From: Phycisphaerae bacterium
GTDB taxonomy: Bacteria; Planctomycetota; Phycisphaerae; Phycisphaerales; SM1A02
Direction of reading: 5' to 3'
Assembly: GCA_016845245.1 (NCBI GenBank)
Contig: JAERSY010000060.1
Coordinates: forward strand, 1-59,370
Length of the DNA: 59,370 nt
The notes under the pieces are model-generated. The model saw only the letters and a list, made by a program, of their open reading frames with translations. It was not told the origin of the DNA and searched no databases. Made by a program: the position numbers and the translations under genes. This document shows, one piece after another, positions 35,525 to 44,098 of this stretch (position 1 is the stretch's first letter; the number at the start of each line of letters is the position of its first letter).

Positions 35525-38199
35525 TGAATCAAGAGTGCTCAATTTTCCTCCGTGATGTGCGTTCCTTTTTTGTTGTTCCAACAGCAGGAATTATTGCAGC
35601 GCTCTTTACGCTCGTCTGCTCAATCATATTTGTTGGACAAGTGTTTGTTCCAAATGGCATTGCTTCAATGCAGCCAGTCTTTAATGGCGCAACTTGGCTG
35701 CTCATCATTCTTTGCCCTGCAATCACGATGAGACTCATCGCAGAAGAACGTCGAGTGGGTTCGTGGCAATTGACGCTTGCGTCACCAGCAAGTGCGCTTT
35801 CAATTGTGAAAGGGAAGTTTTGGGCAGCATGGCTCATTTTGATTTGTTTATTGCTGACAACGCTACCGCTTTTGGTTGTGTTGATGTTCTATGCGTCCGT
35901 TGATTTTGGTGCAGTGTTATCTGGGTATCTAGGATTGCTGCTGTTTGGTGGGGCAGTGTTGTCGACAGGGTTAATGGTATCTGCATGTACAAATTCACAA
36001 ACCGTTGCCTACATCGTCACAACGTTTTTCTGGCTTACGGTTTCACTTGCCGCAAAAGCACTCCCCCAATATGTTCCGGCAGAGTATTCAAACTGGTTTT
36101 TCTACATCGACCCAGAACTAAGGGTTTCAAAGTTCTCGATTGGATTGATTGACACAGCGAACATCGTGTACTTCTTTGTGATTATCAAAGCGTTTGGCTG
36201 GCTCACGATGCTCGCAGTCCGGAACACAAGGCAGGGAAGAGTCCCCATCATTGGATTGCTGAGCTCATGCGTTTTATTGCTTGCGTGCGTCGTTTCATTG
36301 AACGTCATTGCGTTGCAAGAGCCCGTGAGGTGGCGATTTGACGCAACTGGTTCACAATCGTACACGCTAAGTGAGCAAACAAAGTCGCTCATTAGCGATA
36401 TTGATGGACCGTATCAAATCACCGTGTTGCTTGACGATACGCAAGCGTCGAGGTCTTCAGTGGAACAAATTGATGAAGTGCTTCGAAGAATTCAGCAAGA
36501 GTCTGAATGGATTTCGGTGAATCGAATCAATCCTTCAGACCCTACTGCAATCTCTGAATATGAATCAATCGTTCAACAACTTAGAGTGAGATATGCAGAG
36601 GAAATCTCACGTTGTGAAGCAGAGATTGAATCAAGTATCGAGACTTTTTACACATTGCAACTCTTCGCTGCAAGCATGTCATCGGTCTCTGAGACCCTTC
36701 TTCAAGCAACACGCAACCAAGAAGAACAAGCGACGCTACAAACGCTCACAAGTTCACTTTCACTCCTTGCTCAAGAAGGCGGTTTGATTCTTGCTGAAGT
36801 TGAAAAGGCGTTGAAAGTTGACATTAACGCACCACTACCAAGACTTGATTTTGCAAGAGACATACTGCTGACAGCAACAAGCAGGTGGGCAACTGAGCTT
36901 GCTGAGGTCGCATGGTGGCTTCGTGCAAATCGTTCGGCAGAGATTGCTGAATTCTGCATGCGAGAATCAATTGCGTTTGAAGAGATGGCAAGATCTCTCA
37001 AGAAAACAGAATCGGCGCTTCTTGCAATCGGCGATATCGAAGTTGGTTTACTTGCCACCCAGCTTCAATCAGGTGAAGGGGCTATTCTGATTAGCCAAGA
37101 CAAAGCAGCAATGATTCCAGCACGTTTGTTGTTTCCTGAGAAGCAGTTAGAAACAACAGTCGCAGCTGACAGAAGATTTAGAGGCGAGCAAATCATTTCT
37201 TCTGCGATGCGAAAGTTGCATTCGGAAGCAACGCCAACAGTCATCTTTGTTCATGGTGAACAGGGCTCACTCTTTGGGATTCGTCCAAACAATGCAGATT
37301 TGTTGTCAGCGAGAACGTTGTTAGAAGCTTCAAGGTTTGAAGTCCTTGAGTGGATGCCGCATCAAGACGCGAAGCCAGAAGTGCAAGGCGATAATGTCGC
37401 ATGGATTGTGATTCCACCAGCAGCAAGAGCGGGTCTTGAACCAACTGCAATCGAACTGGGACTCATCGACGCAACAAGGCAACTGTTTGCAACGGGCGCA
37501 AACGTGATGGTGAACTTGCAGCCAAGTTTGCTTCCCAAGTACGGACAAAAAGATCCTTGGGCGAATCTTGTGCAGCAGTTAGGTGTCAGCGCAGAGACGG
37601 GCATTGTCGTGCTTGAACAAGTGGCAACGGGTCCTCATCAGTTTGATATTCGTCGCAGTCAAACATTGCATCATACGAATGGCGATTCGCTCGTTGCCCG
37701 CGCGTTAAACGGAAGGGCAATCTTCTTTCCACTTCCAATCGAGGTTTTGGGCGGGACAACTTTGTATGAAATCGAAGCAAGTTCAGACCGCTGGCTTGAT
37801 GATGCTTGGGCGAATGATTCTTTGACATTTGCGGATCAAGAACCCATAGAAGAGGCAGTGCCAATCGTGTCACTCGTTGAATCTGGAACGCAACGCGCTG
37901 TTGTCGTTGGGTCAGGTGGCTGGCTCTTTTCTTGGGCACTTGACAGAGGGACGCAACTTGGTGGTCAAAATGTCATGATGGCGAATGCTGGCAACTCTGA
38001 GTTCTTACTTTCTTCAGTTGAATGGTTATCAAATCTTGATTCTTGGATTGCTGCAGGACCAATTGGAAATCAAATTGGACGAATCACGGGATTATCTTCA
38101 AAAGCACATATGTATTGGTCAATTGGACTTGTGTTTGGTATTCCCCTTGATTTCATTGCGTGCATTTTTGTGATGCGAAAGTGGAGGTATGCCGCATGA
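35521..38199 (+). CDS. GldF-GldG-type fusion: ABC-2 permease plus extracytoplasmic domain
   Basis: The first 260 residues hold about six membrane helices of an ABC-2 permease (GldF-like). A GldG-type region follows, starting near 270 with RFDATGSQSYTLSEQT and LLDD, and includes a long coiled-coil-prone insert (about 330-520) before the second half of the domain. A final helix lies near 865-885. At 892 aa this fuses two proteins that are separate in Bacteroidetes. It overlaps both neighbours by 4 bp, so all three genes are translated together. Planctomycetes with such clusters do not glide by the Bacteroidetes route, so the role is unknown. Confidence 0.82.
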   Translation: MMNQECSIFLRDVRSFFVVPTAGIIAALFTLVCSIIFVGQVFVPNGIASMQPVFNGATWLLIILCPAITMRLIAEERRVGSWQLTLASPASALSIVKGKFWAAWLILICLLLTTLPLLVVLMFYASVDFGAVLSGYLGLLLFGGAVLSTGLMVSACTNSQTVAYIVTTFFWLTVSLAAKALPQYVPAEYSNWFFYIDPELRVSKFSIGLIDTANIVYFFVIIKAFGWLTMLAVRNTRQGRVPIIGLLSSCVLLLACVVSLNVIALQEPVRWRFDATGSQSYTLSEQTKSLISDIDGPYQITVLLDDTQASRSSVEQIDEVLRRIQQESEWISVNRINPSDPTAISEYESIVQQLRVRYAEEISRCEAEIESSIETFYTLQLFAASMSSVSETLLQATRNQEEQATLQTLTSSLSLLAQEGGLILAEVEKALKVDINAPLPRLDFARDILLTATSRWATELAEVAWWLRANRSAEIAEFCMRESIAFEEMARSLKKTESALLAIGDIEVGLLATQLQSGEGAILISQDKAAMIPARLLFPEKQLETTVAADRRFRGEQIISSAMRKLHSEATPTVIFVHGEQGSLFGIRPNNADLLSARTLLEASRFEVLEWMPHQDAKPEVQGDNVAWIVIPPAARAGLEPTAIELGLIDATRQLFATGANVMVNLQPSLLPKYGQKDPWANLVQQLGVSAETGIVVLEQVATGPHQFDIRRSQTLHHTNGDSLVARALNGRAIFFPLPIEVLGGTTLYEIEASSDRWLDDAWANDSLTFADQEPIEEAVPIVSLVESGTQRAVVVGSGGWLFSWALDRGTQLGGQNVMMANAGNSEFLLSSVEWLSNLDSWIAAGPIGNQIGRITGLSSKAHMYWSIGLVFGIPLDFIACIFVMRKWRYAA

Positions 38200-39488
38200 T
38201 TCCAAAGAGAGAATTCATCCTGCTCCTCCTGATTTCGATTGCAACGGTCATCACAGCGGTTGTGATGTATCAAGGCAAAGGGCAACAACAAGACTCCGTT
38301 CGAAAAACGCTTCTTCAATCCTCTTCGCTTATGCCATCTACAGTGAACTCTATTCATCTCACGAAAGATGGGGAAGCGTTTACATTTGTTAAAGAGGGCA
38401 ATGCATGGTCTCAAGTCCAGCCATTTGCAATGTTGTTGGATGCGGCCTCAATGCAAGGACTCATCGATGCCGCGTTTGGCACAGTTCTTTTTGGTACTGT
38501 TGATGGCGGCGATGCTGAACTCTTAACACTAGATGGTTTGAACGCAATTGAGTTTTCAGACGGGAGCACCAGCGTTTCAATCGTACTTGGTCGTAAGACG
38601 CTCGGCGGCAGAGCATACGCTCAAGTGGATGGGGCTTCACCAACAGTCATTGGACAACAACTACACTCTTTTGCAATCGATATGGACCATAAGTATTGGC
38701 GAGACGCACGCGTCTTCCCAGATTTTGCAGTTGATGGAGAACGAATGGTTCGCGAAGTAGGTGGGGACAGACTCGTTCTTGAGCAAGGTGACGAGGGTTG
38801 GAGATTAAGAGAACCAGTCGCCACTCGCGCCAATCAATATCTTGTTCAAGAGTGGATTGGTCAAATTGCTGGCGCTCGCGCCAGTGCTTTTGTAGCAGAT
38901 GAACCAGAGAATTTAGAGTTGTTCGGACTGCGTCATCCTCAGGCATCTTTTTCAACGACAAACAGAGCGGGCGTTGAACGTACACTCCTTGTCGGTTCAA
39001 GAATTGCAGCAGGGACGCAAGACCGTTACGTCATGATTGAGGGTCAGCCCATGGCATTCGCAATGAAGTGGGATGTCCTGTCTCAGTTGTTCCCAAGAGC
39101 AGAGTTGCTCATCGACCCAACAGGAAGCGGCGTGTCGAAGTTTGATGTGAAACAGATGATTGTCCGTACAGACGCTGATGAATGGACATTTGAAAAAGGC
39201 ATTGATGCATGGAATCTTGTCGGTGGCGAAGGCGTCTTTGATTCAGCTCAACTTGATTCGTTACTCAATCTAGCAATCGATGCTCAAGCGCTTTCAGTTG
39301 GCATTTCAAACTACCCTGATGAATCCGAAGTCGCGACAGTGACGCTTGTTGGGTATGATTTTATGCCGATGGATACAGTCAGAGTCGCAAAGAGTGAAGA
39401 GGGTAAACTCATTCTAGAAAATGGCGACAACGTACTTCGGATGCATGCTGAAGACACGCTTGATCTCATTCAACCATTTATCAGATAA
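38196..39488 (+). CDS. DUF4340-containing protein, partner of the Gld-like ABC system
   Basis: The 430-aa product has one N-terminal membrane anchor (about residues 7-27) and an extracytoplasmic region made of beta-rich DUF4340-type repeats, with SIHLTKDGEAFTFVKEG and later W-x-L strands. I chose the start at 38196 because it overlaps the previous stop (ATGA) and yields the anchor at the usual place. DUF4340 proteins regularly follow GldG-type genes and may be an accessory of the transporter. Its end overlaps ribD by 19 bp on the opposite strand, the longest convergent overlap here. Confidence 0.8.
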   Translation: MIPKREFILLLLISIATVITAVVMYQGKGQQQDSVRKTLLQSSSLMPSTVNSIHLTKDGEAFTFVKEGNAWSQVQPFAMLLDAASMQGLIDAAFGTVLFGTVDGGDAELLTLDGLNAIEFSDGSTSVSIVLGRKTLGGRAYAQVDGASPTVIGQQLHSFAIDMDHKYWRDARVFPDFAVDGERMVREVGGDRLVLEQGDEGWRLREPVATRANQYLVQEWIGQIAGARASAFVADEPENLELFGLRHPQASFSTTNRAGVERTLLVGSRIAAGTQDRYVMIEGQPMAFAMKWDVLSQLFPRAELLIDPTGSGVSKFDVKQMIVRTDADEWTFEKGIDAWNLVGGEGVFDSAQLDSLLNLAIDAQALSVGISNYPDESEVATVTLVGYDFMPMDTVRVAKSEEGKLILENGDNVLRMHAEDTLDLIQPFIR

Positions 39489-40528
39489 CGAAACTCTGTG
39501 TCAACTCCCGAGGGACGTTGCAAAACACATGAAGTCTTTGTTTGTTCAACCAACTTGTTCATATTGAAATACGAATCGCAGTTCGTGTTGAGTGGATTTT
39601 TGAATACCCAGAACTCATTTGCAAGTGATGCCTTTACAAGCCGCTGAATGGTTTGAGCGCCACCTTCAACGATGAGGTTTGTCACGTCATACTTCGTGGA
39701 TAAGATGTTTAGCACATCGTCCAAGTTGCATTCGCCTTCTGTGATGGAGACCGGTATCGCCTTACAAGGGTAGTGACTCGCGTCAAGCGTATCTGAGTGA
39801 ACAAGAAGCGTTAGGGCATCACTGTTGAAAATGTTGGATTCGATGGGCGAACGCAATGAAGGGTCAAGAACAATGCGAATTGGGATTCTTCTTGGCTCAA
39901 CGCCTCTTGGTGTGAGCGTTGGATTATCTTCGATCACTGTGTTTACGCCAACGAGAATGGCATCAACACAGCCACGCTCTTCATGGACCCTCTTTAAACT
40001 CTCCTCGCAACTAATCCATGGCGATTCATCTTCTGGGGTTACTGTTGAACCATCTACAGTTTGTGCCCACTTGCAAATGACCCACGGGAGCTGAGCGTTA
40101 ACGCGCCGTGCAAATGGAGCAATAAGCATGTTGCAGGATGAGTCGTTTAAAACATCTACTTCTATGCCAGCATCTTGTAATGTTTGAATGCCGCCAGTTG
40201 AGAGTTGGTGAGGGTCGACTGAACCGACCACGACTTTGCGGACGCCTGCTTCTAGAAGGGCGAGAGCGCAGGGTGGGGTTTTTCCCTCATGATTGCAGGG
40301 TTCAAGCGTGACGTATGCTGTTGCATTACTTGCTCGCTTGCCTGCCATCTTTAATGCATTTACTTCTGCATGCCCATCTCCAAACTTCTCATGGAATCCC
40401 TCGCCGACAACGTTGCCATTGTCATCAACAATGACACAACCCACCATTGGGTTTGGTTCGGCAGAACCATGACCGAGCTTTGCGAGCTCGATGGCACGTG
40501 TCATGTATTGTTGTGCATCATTTGGCAT
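39470..40528 (-). CDS. ribD: Bifunctional riboflavin biosynthesis deaminase/reductase
   Basis: RibD deaminates and reduces the pyrimidine intermediate of riboflavin synthesis. The deaminase half has GHAEVNAL and the zinc cysteines in EPCNHEGKTPPC. The C-terminal reductase half starts near LPWVICKWAQTVDGS and has a NPTLTPRG segment. From the start at 40528 the protein is 352 aa, normal. The open frame extends to 40603 but would run through the fusA terminator. No Shine-Dalgarno site is seen; TATACA lies 4-5 bases before the ATG. No other rib gene is nearby. Confidence 0.92.
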   Translation of the reverse strand: MPNDAQQYMTRAIELAKLGHGSAEPNPMVGCVIVDDNGNVVGEGFHEKFGDGHAEVNALKMAGKRASNATAYVTLEPCNHEGKTPPCALALLEAGVRKVVVGSVDPHQLSTGGIQTLQDAGIEVDVLNDSSCNMLIAPFARRVNAQLPWVICKWAQTVDGSTVTPEDESPWISCEESLKRVHEERGCVDAILVGVNTVIEDNPTLTPRGVEPRRIPIRIVLDPSLRSPIESNIFNSDALTLLVHSDTLDASHYPCKAIPVSITEGECNLDDVLNILSTKYDVTNLIVEGGAQTIQRLVKASLANEFWVFKNPLNTNCDSYFNMNKLVEQTKTSCVLQRPSGVDTEFRYLING

Positions 40529-40548
40529 AAGGTGTATAGAGGGTATAA

Positions 40549-40588
40549 CAAAAAAAGAATCCCCGTCACAAGCGTGAGTGGGGATTCT
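40549..40588 (-). terminator. Rho-independent terminator of fusA
   Basis: On the minus strand AGAATCCCC (from 40588) pairs with 40556-40564 as a 9-bp stem, has a smaller inner stem, and is followed by a run of seven T. It lies 27 bp after the fusA stop. Confidence 0.92.
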
Positions 40589-40614
40589 AAAGGAGGGAGG
40601 CAATGTTTAATTGA

Positions 40615-42726
40615 TTATGCTTTCAAAACTTCCTTTTTGAGGTTTTCAGGCATTAATCTGTACTCTGCTGGTTCCATTGAACTTGCAGCTCGACCTTGAG
40701 TCATGCCACGAAGAACAGTTGTGTAACCGAACATTTCTGAAAGTGGTACGTCAGCGTTAATGATTCGTACAACACCTCTGAGTTCAGAGTCATTGATTTG
40801 ACCGCGACGACTCGCTAGGTCACCAGTCACACTACCGAAGAATTCTTCGGGAGTTGTAATTGTGACTTTCATAATTGGCTCAAGAAGCGCAAGACCCGCT
40901 GAGGTGCATGCTTCTCTAAAGCCGAGTGCGCCAGCTTGCTCGAATGCTACTTGGCTAGAGTCAACTTCGTGGTATGAACCGTCAATCAGTTCAACACAGA
41001 CGTTAACCATTGGGTAACCACCAAGGATGCCAGAAGCAGCAGCGTTTCTCACACCAGTTTGTACTGATGGAATGTAATCACGTGGAATAGAACCGTGTGA
41101 AATCTTGTCAACAAAGACGATACCGTCTTTCATGTTGAGTTCTTGTTCTTCAGCTTCAGCTTGTGTCATTGGTTTAACGTTAAGGACAACGTCACCGAAC
41201 TGACCACGACCACCAGATTGCTTCACGAATTTGCCGCGAATCGCATCAGCAGCGCCTGTGATTGTTTCACGATATGAAACACGAGGTGTGCCAACGTTTA
41301 CGCCAATCTTCATTTCTCGAAGCAACTTGTTTTTAACGATTTCAAGGTGAAGTTCGCCCATGCCGGAGATAATCGTTTCACCAGTTTCATCATTGTAGTT
41401 TGCTCTAAATGAAGGGTCTTCACGAGTAATTGTCGTGAGTGCTTCACCGAGTTTCTTTTTATCATCATTTGTGATTGGTTCAATTGACATTGAAATCACA
41501 GGATCAGGGAAGTGCATACGCTCTAGGATGATTGGATCATTCGTATCACAGAGTGTGTCACCTGTACCTGAGTTTTTCAAACCAATGACAGCAACAATTG
41601 AGCCAGCACCTGCATAATCAAGTGCTTGACGGTCTTTTGCGTGCATCTCATAAATTCGTGAGACGTTTTCTTTTCTGCCATTGCCAGGATTGAGTACCCG
41701 GCTGCCTTTTTCAAGTCGACCTGAGTAGACTCGAACGTATGTGAGATCGCCGTGTGAGTCACTGACAACTTTGAATACAAGACCTGAGAATGGTGCATCA
41801 TCAGTATGTGGACGAGTCAGTTTTTCGTCTTCATCCTTCGGGTTTGTACCTTCAACGTCAGGAACCTCAGTTGGATTTGGAAGATACTCAATCACACCAT
41901 TGAGGACGCGTTGAACACCAATGTTTTTCAAAGCTGAGCCACAGTAAGTCGGGAACGCTCGCATGTCGAGTGTTGCACGACGGAGTGCTGCTTTGAGTTG
42001 TTCTGCAGTAATTGCTGCTTCATCTTCAAGATAAAGTTCAGTTAACTCATCATCAAGTTCAGCGATTCGTTCAACGATGTCATGTCGCCAGAGTTCAGCC
42101 ATTTCTTTCATGTCATCTGGAATGTCACGTTGTTCAACAACAGCACCGAGTTCAGAACTGTCGAAGTAGTAAGCTTGCATTTCGATGAGGTCGATGATGC
42201 CTTCGAATGAGTCGCCTGCACCGATTGGAAGTTGGACTGCAACTGCGTTTGCACCTAAGCGCTCACGAATTGTGCCAAAACTAAACTCGAAATCAGCGCC
42301 AACTTTGTCCATTTTGTTGATGAGACAAAGTCTAGGAACGTTGTAACGATCTGCTTGACGCCAGACTGTTTCAGATTGAGCTTCGACGCCTTCTTTGCCG
42401 TCAAAGACTGCTACTGCACCATCTAGAACACGCATTGAGCGTTCCACTTCGATGGTGAAGTCCACGTGACCAGGAGTGTCAATGAGGTTAATGGTGTATG
42501 TATCACCATTGAATTCCCATGGACATGTTGTCGCAGCGGATTGAATTGTAATTCCACGCTCTTGTTCTTCTTCAAGGAAGTCCATTGTTGCAGTGCCTTC
42601 GTGCACTTCGCCAATCTTGTATGACTTGCCTGTGTAGTACAACACACGCTCAGTAACTGTTGTTTTACCTGCGTCGATGTGTGCGCAAATTCCGATGTTC
42701 CGTACTTTTCTTAGATCGCTTTCCAT
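40615..42726 (-). CDS. fusA: Elongation factor G
   Basis: EF-G is the GTPase that translocates the ribosome. G1 AHIDAGKTT, switch [11 protein letters not shown] and NKMD are present. The C-terminal domains IV-V ([22 protein letters not shown]) complete a canonical 703-aa protein. Planctomycetes often carry several EF-G paralogues, so this may not be the only copy. It is not in a str operon: no rpsL, rpsG or tuf is adjacent. GAGGT lies 9 bases before the ATG. Just upstream are a small hairpin, a TAATAT -10 and the structured noncoding region described separately. Confidence 0.96.
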   Translation of the reverse strand: MESDLRKVRNIGICAHIDAGKTTVTERVLYYTGKSYKIGEVHEGTATMDFLEEEQERGITIQSAATTCPWEFNGDTYTINLIDTPGHVDFTIEVERSMRVLDGAVAVFDGKEGVEAQSETVWRQADRYNVPRLCLINKMDKVGADFEFSFGTIRERLGANAVAVQLPIGAGDSFEGIIDLIEMQAYYFDSSELGAVVEQRDIPDDMKEMAELWRHDIVERIAELDDELTELYLEDEAAITAEQLKAALRRATLDMRAFPTYCGSALKNIGVQRVLNGVIEYLPNPTEVPDVEGTNPKDEDEKLTRPHTDDAPFSGLVFKVVSDSHGDLTYVRVYSGRLEKGSRVLNPGNGRKENVSRIYEMHAKDRQALDYAGAGSIVAVIGLKNSGTGDTLCDTNDPIILERMHFPDPVISMSIEPITNDDKKKLGEALTTITREDPSFRANYNDETGETIISGMGELHLEIVKNKLLREMKIGVNVGTPRVSYRETITGAADAIRGKFVKQSGGRGQFGDVVLNVKPMTQAEAEEQELNMKDGIVFVDKISHGSIPRDYIPSVQTGVRNAAASGILGGYPMVNVCVELIDGSYHEVDSSQVAFEQAGALGFREACTSAGLALLEPIMKVTITTPEEFFGSVTGDLASRRGQINDSELRGVVRIINADVPLSEMFGYTTVLRGMTQGRAASSMEPAEYRLMPENLKKEVLKA

Positions 42727-42735
42727 TTTTATAAT

Positions 42736-42790
42736 ACCTCAGCCAAAAGTTGGCTTTTTCCTATATTAGACACACGCAACGCGGTGTTCA
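42736..42790 (-). promoter_or_regulatory. fusA proximal promoter, leader hairpin and ribosome binding site
   Basis: On the minus strand TGAACA (42785-42790), a 16-base spacer and TAATAT (42763-42768) form a candidate promoter. The leader then folds AGCCAA-CTT-TTGGCT (42741-42755), which abuts GAGGT. The hairpin could modulate ribosome access. Confidence 0.45.
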
Positions 42791-42799
42791 TTAACAAAT

Positions 42800-43021
42800 A
42801 TTTCTTGCTTTACCCAATCCACTGGGTGAGCTGTAACTTTGGTTGCCCGACTTTCCGTCGAGCTGTTCATTGCATTTGCTGCAATGGGGTGCCGTCAGTT
42901 CAGCCGGGCCTCTTCTTCATCATCTTCTAGCAACGGGTGTTCTCCTTCCGCTGCGTCACTTGCGTGACAGGGGCCGTGGGTTGTCTGCCATCTAAATGCA
43001 CATTGCAAAAAGAGGGCTAAG
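42800..43021 (-). ncRNA. Unidentified structured RNA between rnhB-like gene and fusA
   Basis: No reading frame of useful length crosses this region on either strand. On the minus strand there are five successive helices. They are GTCAC with a GCAA tetraloop (42955-42968), a 7-bp stem with one G-U (42930-42954), a perfect 7-bp stem (42868-42886), a 6-bp stem with a GGAAA loop (42846-42862) and a 5-bp stem (42812-42827). ACAGCTC occurs twice (42828-42834, 42860-42866). A promoter-like pair lies just upstream. I compared it by eye with RNase P, tmRNA, SRP and 6S RNA and with common riboswitches, and none fits. It is either a small RNA or a fusA leader. Confidence 0.45.
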
Positions 43022-43027
43022 CCCCGT

Positions 43028-43055
43028 ATTTTATACGAAGCAGAGTACGAGTCAA
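43028..43055 (-). promoter_or_regulatory. Candidate promoter of the structured RNA
   Basis: On the minus strand TTGACT (43050-43055), 16 bases and TAAAAT (43028-43033) form a good sigma70-type pair right after the rnhB-like stop. Just downstream, GGGCT-T-AGCCC followed by TCTTTTT (about 43007-43024) could instead be a weak terminator of rnhB. Confidence 0.45.
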
Positions 43056-43061
43056 TCGTTT

Positions 43062-44024
43062 TTATGAAGAACGGACAAGTTGTTCTTGCGGAACGCCATT
43101 TTTCGCCAATATTGGCTCAATTTCTTTCAAAAATCGGCGACCATCTTGCACATACCCCGCTGTTGGCTTCAAATCAGGGATTTGAGTAGAGAAGTAGCGA
43201 TTGAACCGAATCATGTGCAATTCACGAGTGAACTTCGCAAGCATCGATGCGAGCGCGACGGGCATGTGCTTTTCATCGCTTTTTGAAGCAAATGTAAGAG
43301 TGACCATCTTGGAGCCGATGCTCAATCGATATCTGCTCATTGACTTGTTTTCAGCGAGAATCTGGATTGTTGCCTCAGGCCAGCAGAGTTGCAACTCTTC
43401 GCGGTATTGCACCCTTCCGCCATGGCGGTCAATCATGATTCGAGGATGCTGATTTCCAAACTCGGTTAACAGCCCATCAACGTGTTTCATTGCAGTTGAG
43501 AAATTCAACGATGCTTTTGATGCTTGTTGCGTTTGCTTGTTGTAATCGTCAACGTCGATTGATGTGCATTTCAACCAAGGGCACGATATGTTTGCACGCT
43601 GCAACTGTTTTCGCAGCATCGCAATATCAATCTTTAACACATTCGCATCATTACCAAGTGGCAACGGTGTTTGGCCTTTGTACCACTCCTTTTCATGATT
43701 GACAGATTCGGTTGATTGAAAAAACTCGCTGTCGTTGGTTGGGATTGAAGCAGTGGACGAAGCGAGAAAACTAAGCACACCACGTTCGAGATGTGTCAGT
43801 GCTTTGTGCTTCGCATTCGATTTCAATTTTTTCGAGTCATTGACCGCGATTCGCGGCACCGATTCACTTCTCGTTCGGCATATTGCTTTCGAAAGAAGGG
43901 ACCACATGTCGGGCTCGCCATCAGCAGGGTCATAATCATGAAGGACAAATGCGCTAGATGCGACACAAAGGGGGCCAAACATCGGTCCATACCCTGCCTC
44001 ATCAATGCCTGCGTAAATCAACAC
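43062..44024 (-). CDS. rnhB: RNase HII-like protein, enlarged
   Basis: The N-terminal GIDEAGYGPMFGP and VNDSKKL match RNase HII, which nicks DNA at ribonucleotides and RNA-DNA hybrids. IMIDRHGG supplies another acidic residue and ASMLAKFTRE corresponds to the last motif, where Glu replaces the usual Asp. At 320 aa it is about 100 longer than typical, with extra sequence between the first motifs and the third. I chose GTG at 44024: TATGAT ends 6 bases before it, whereas TTG at 44030 has no support. It is divergent from mnmA. It may be a planctomycete-specific variant with altered activity. Confidence 0.72.
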   Translation of the reverse strand: MLIYAGIDEAGYGPMFGPLCVASSAFVLHDYDPADGEPDMWSLLSKAICRTRSESVPRIAVNDSKKLKSNAKHKALTHLERGVLSFLASSTASIPTNDSEFFQSTESVNHEKEWYKGQTPLPLGNDANVLKIDIAMLRKQLQRANISCPWLKCTSIDVDDYNKQTQQASKASLNFSTAMKHVDGLLTEFGNQHPRIMIDRHGGRVQYREELQLCWPEATIQILAENKSMSRYRLSIGSKMVTLTFASKSDEKHMPVALASMLAKFTRELHMIRFNRYFSTQIPDLKPTAGYVQDGRRFLKEIEPILAKNGVPQEQLVRSS

Positions 44025-44030
44025 GCCCAA

Positions 44031-44089
44031 ATCATACCCACACTTCTAAGCAGGATGATGCGAAAAAGTAATCAGATACCTTGTAAAAT
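44031..44089. promoter_or_regulatory. Divergent -10 elements of rnhB-like gene and mnmA
   Basis: TATGAT on the minus strand (44031-44036) ends 6 bases before GTG at 44024. TAAAAT on the plus strand (44084-44089) ends 9 bases before ATG at 44099. No ribosome binding site precedes either start. Confidence 0.4.
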
Positions 44090-44098
44090 ATGTGTTCA

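Noticed and set aside
42846-42862. Resemblance of the CGACGGAAAGTCGGGC element to the RNase P GAGGAAAGTCC motif
   Set aside because: The bases form a local hairpin here, and no other conserved RNase P regions are nearby. The space is also too short.
42800-43000. Possible protein-coding reading of the region upstream of fusA, including a short ATG frame ending at TGA and an acidic frame ending in RLN
   Set aside because: All three minus-strand frames are broken by stops within about 45 codons, no frame has a ribosome binding site, and the stems with GNRA-type loops argue for RNA.
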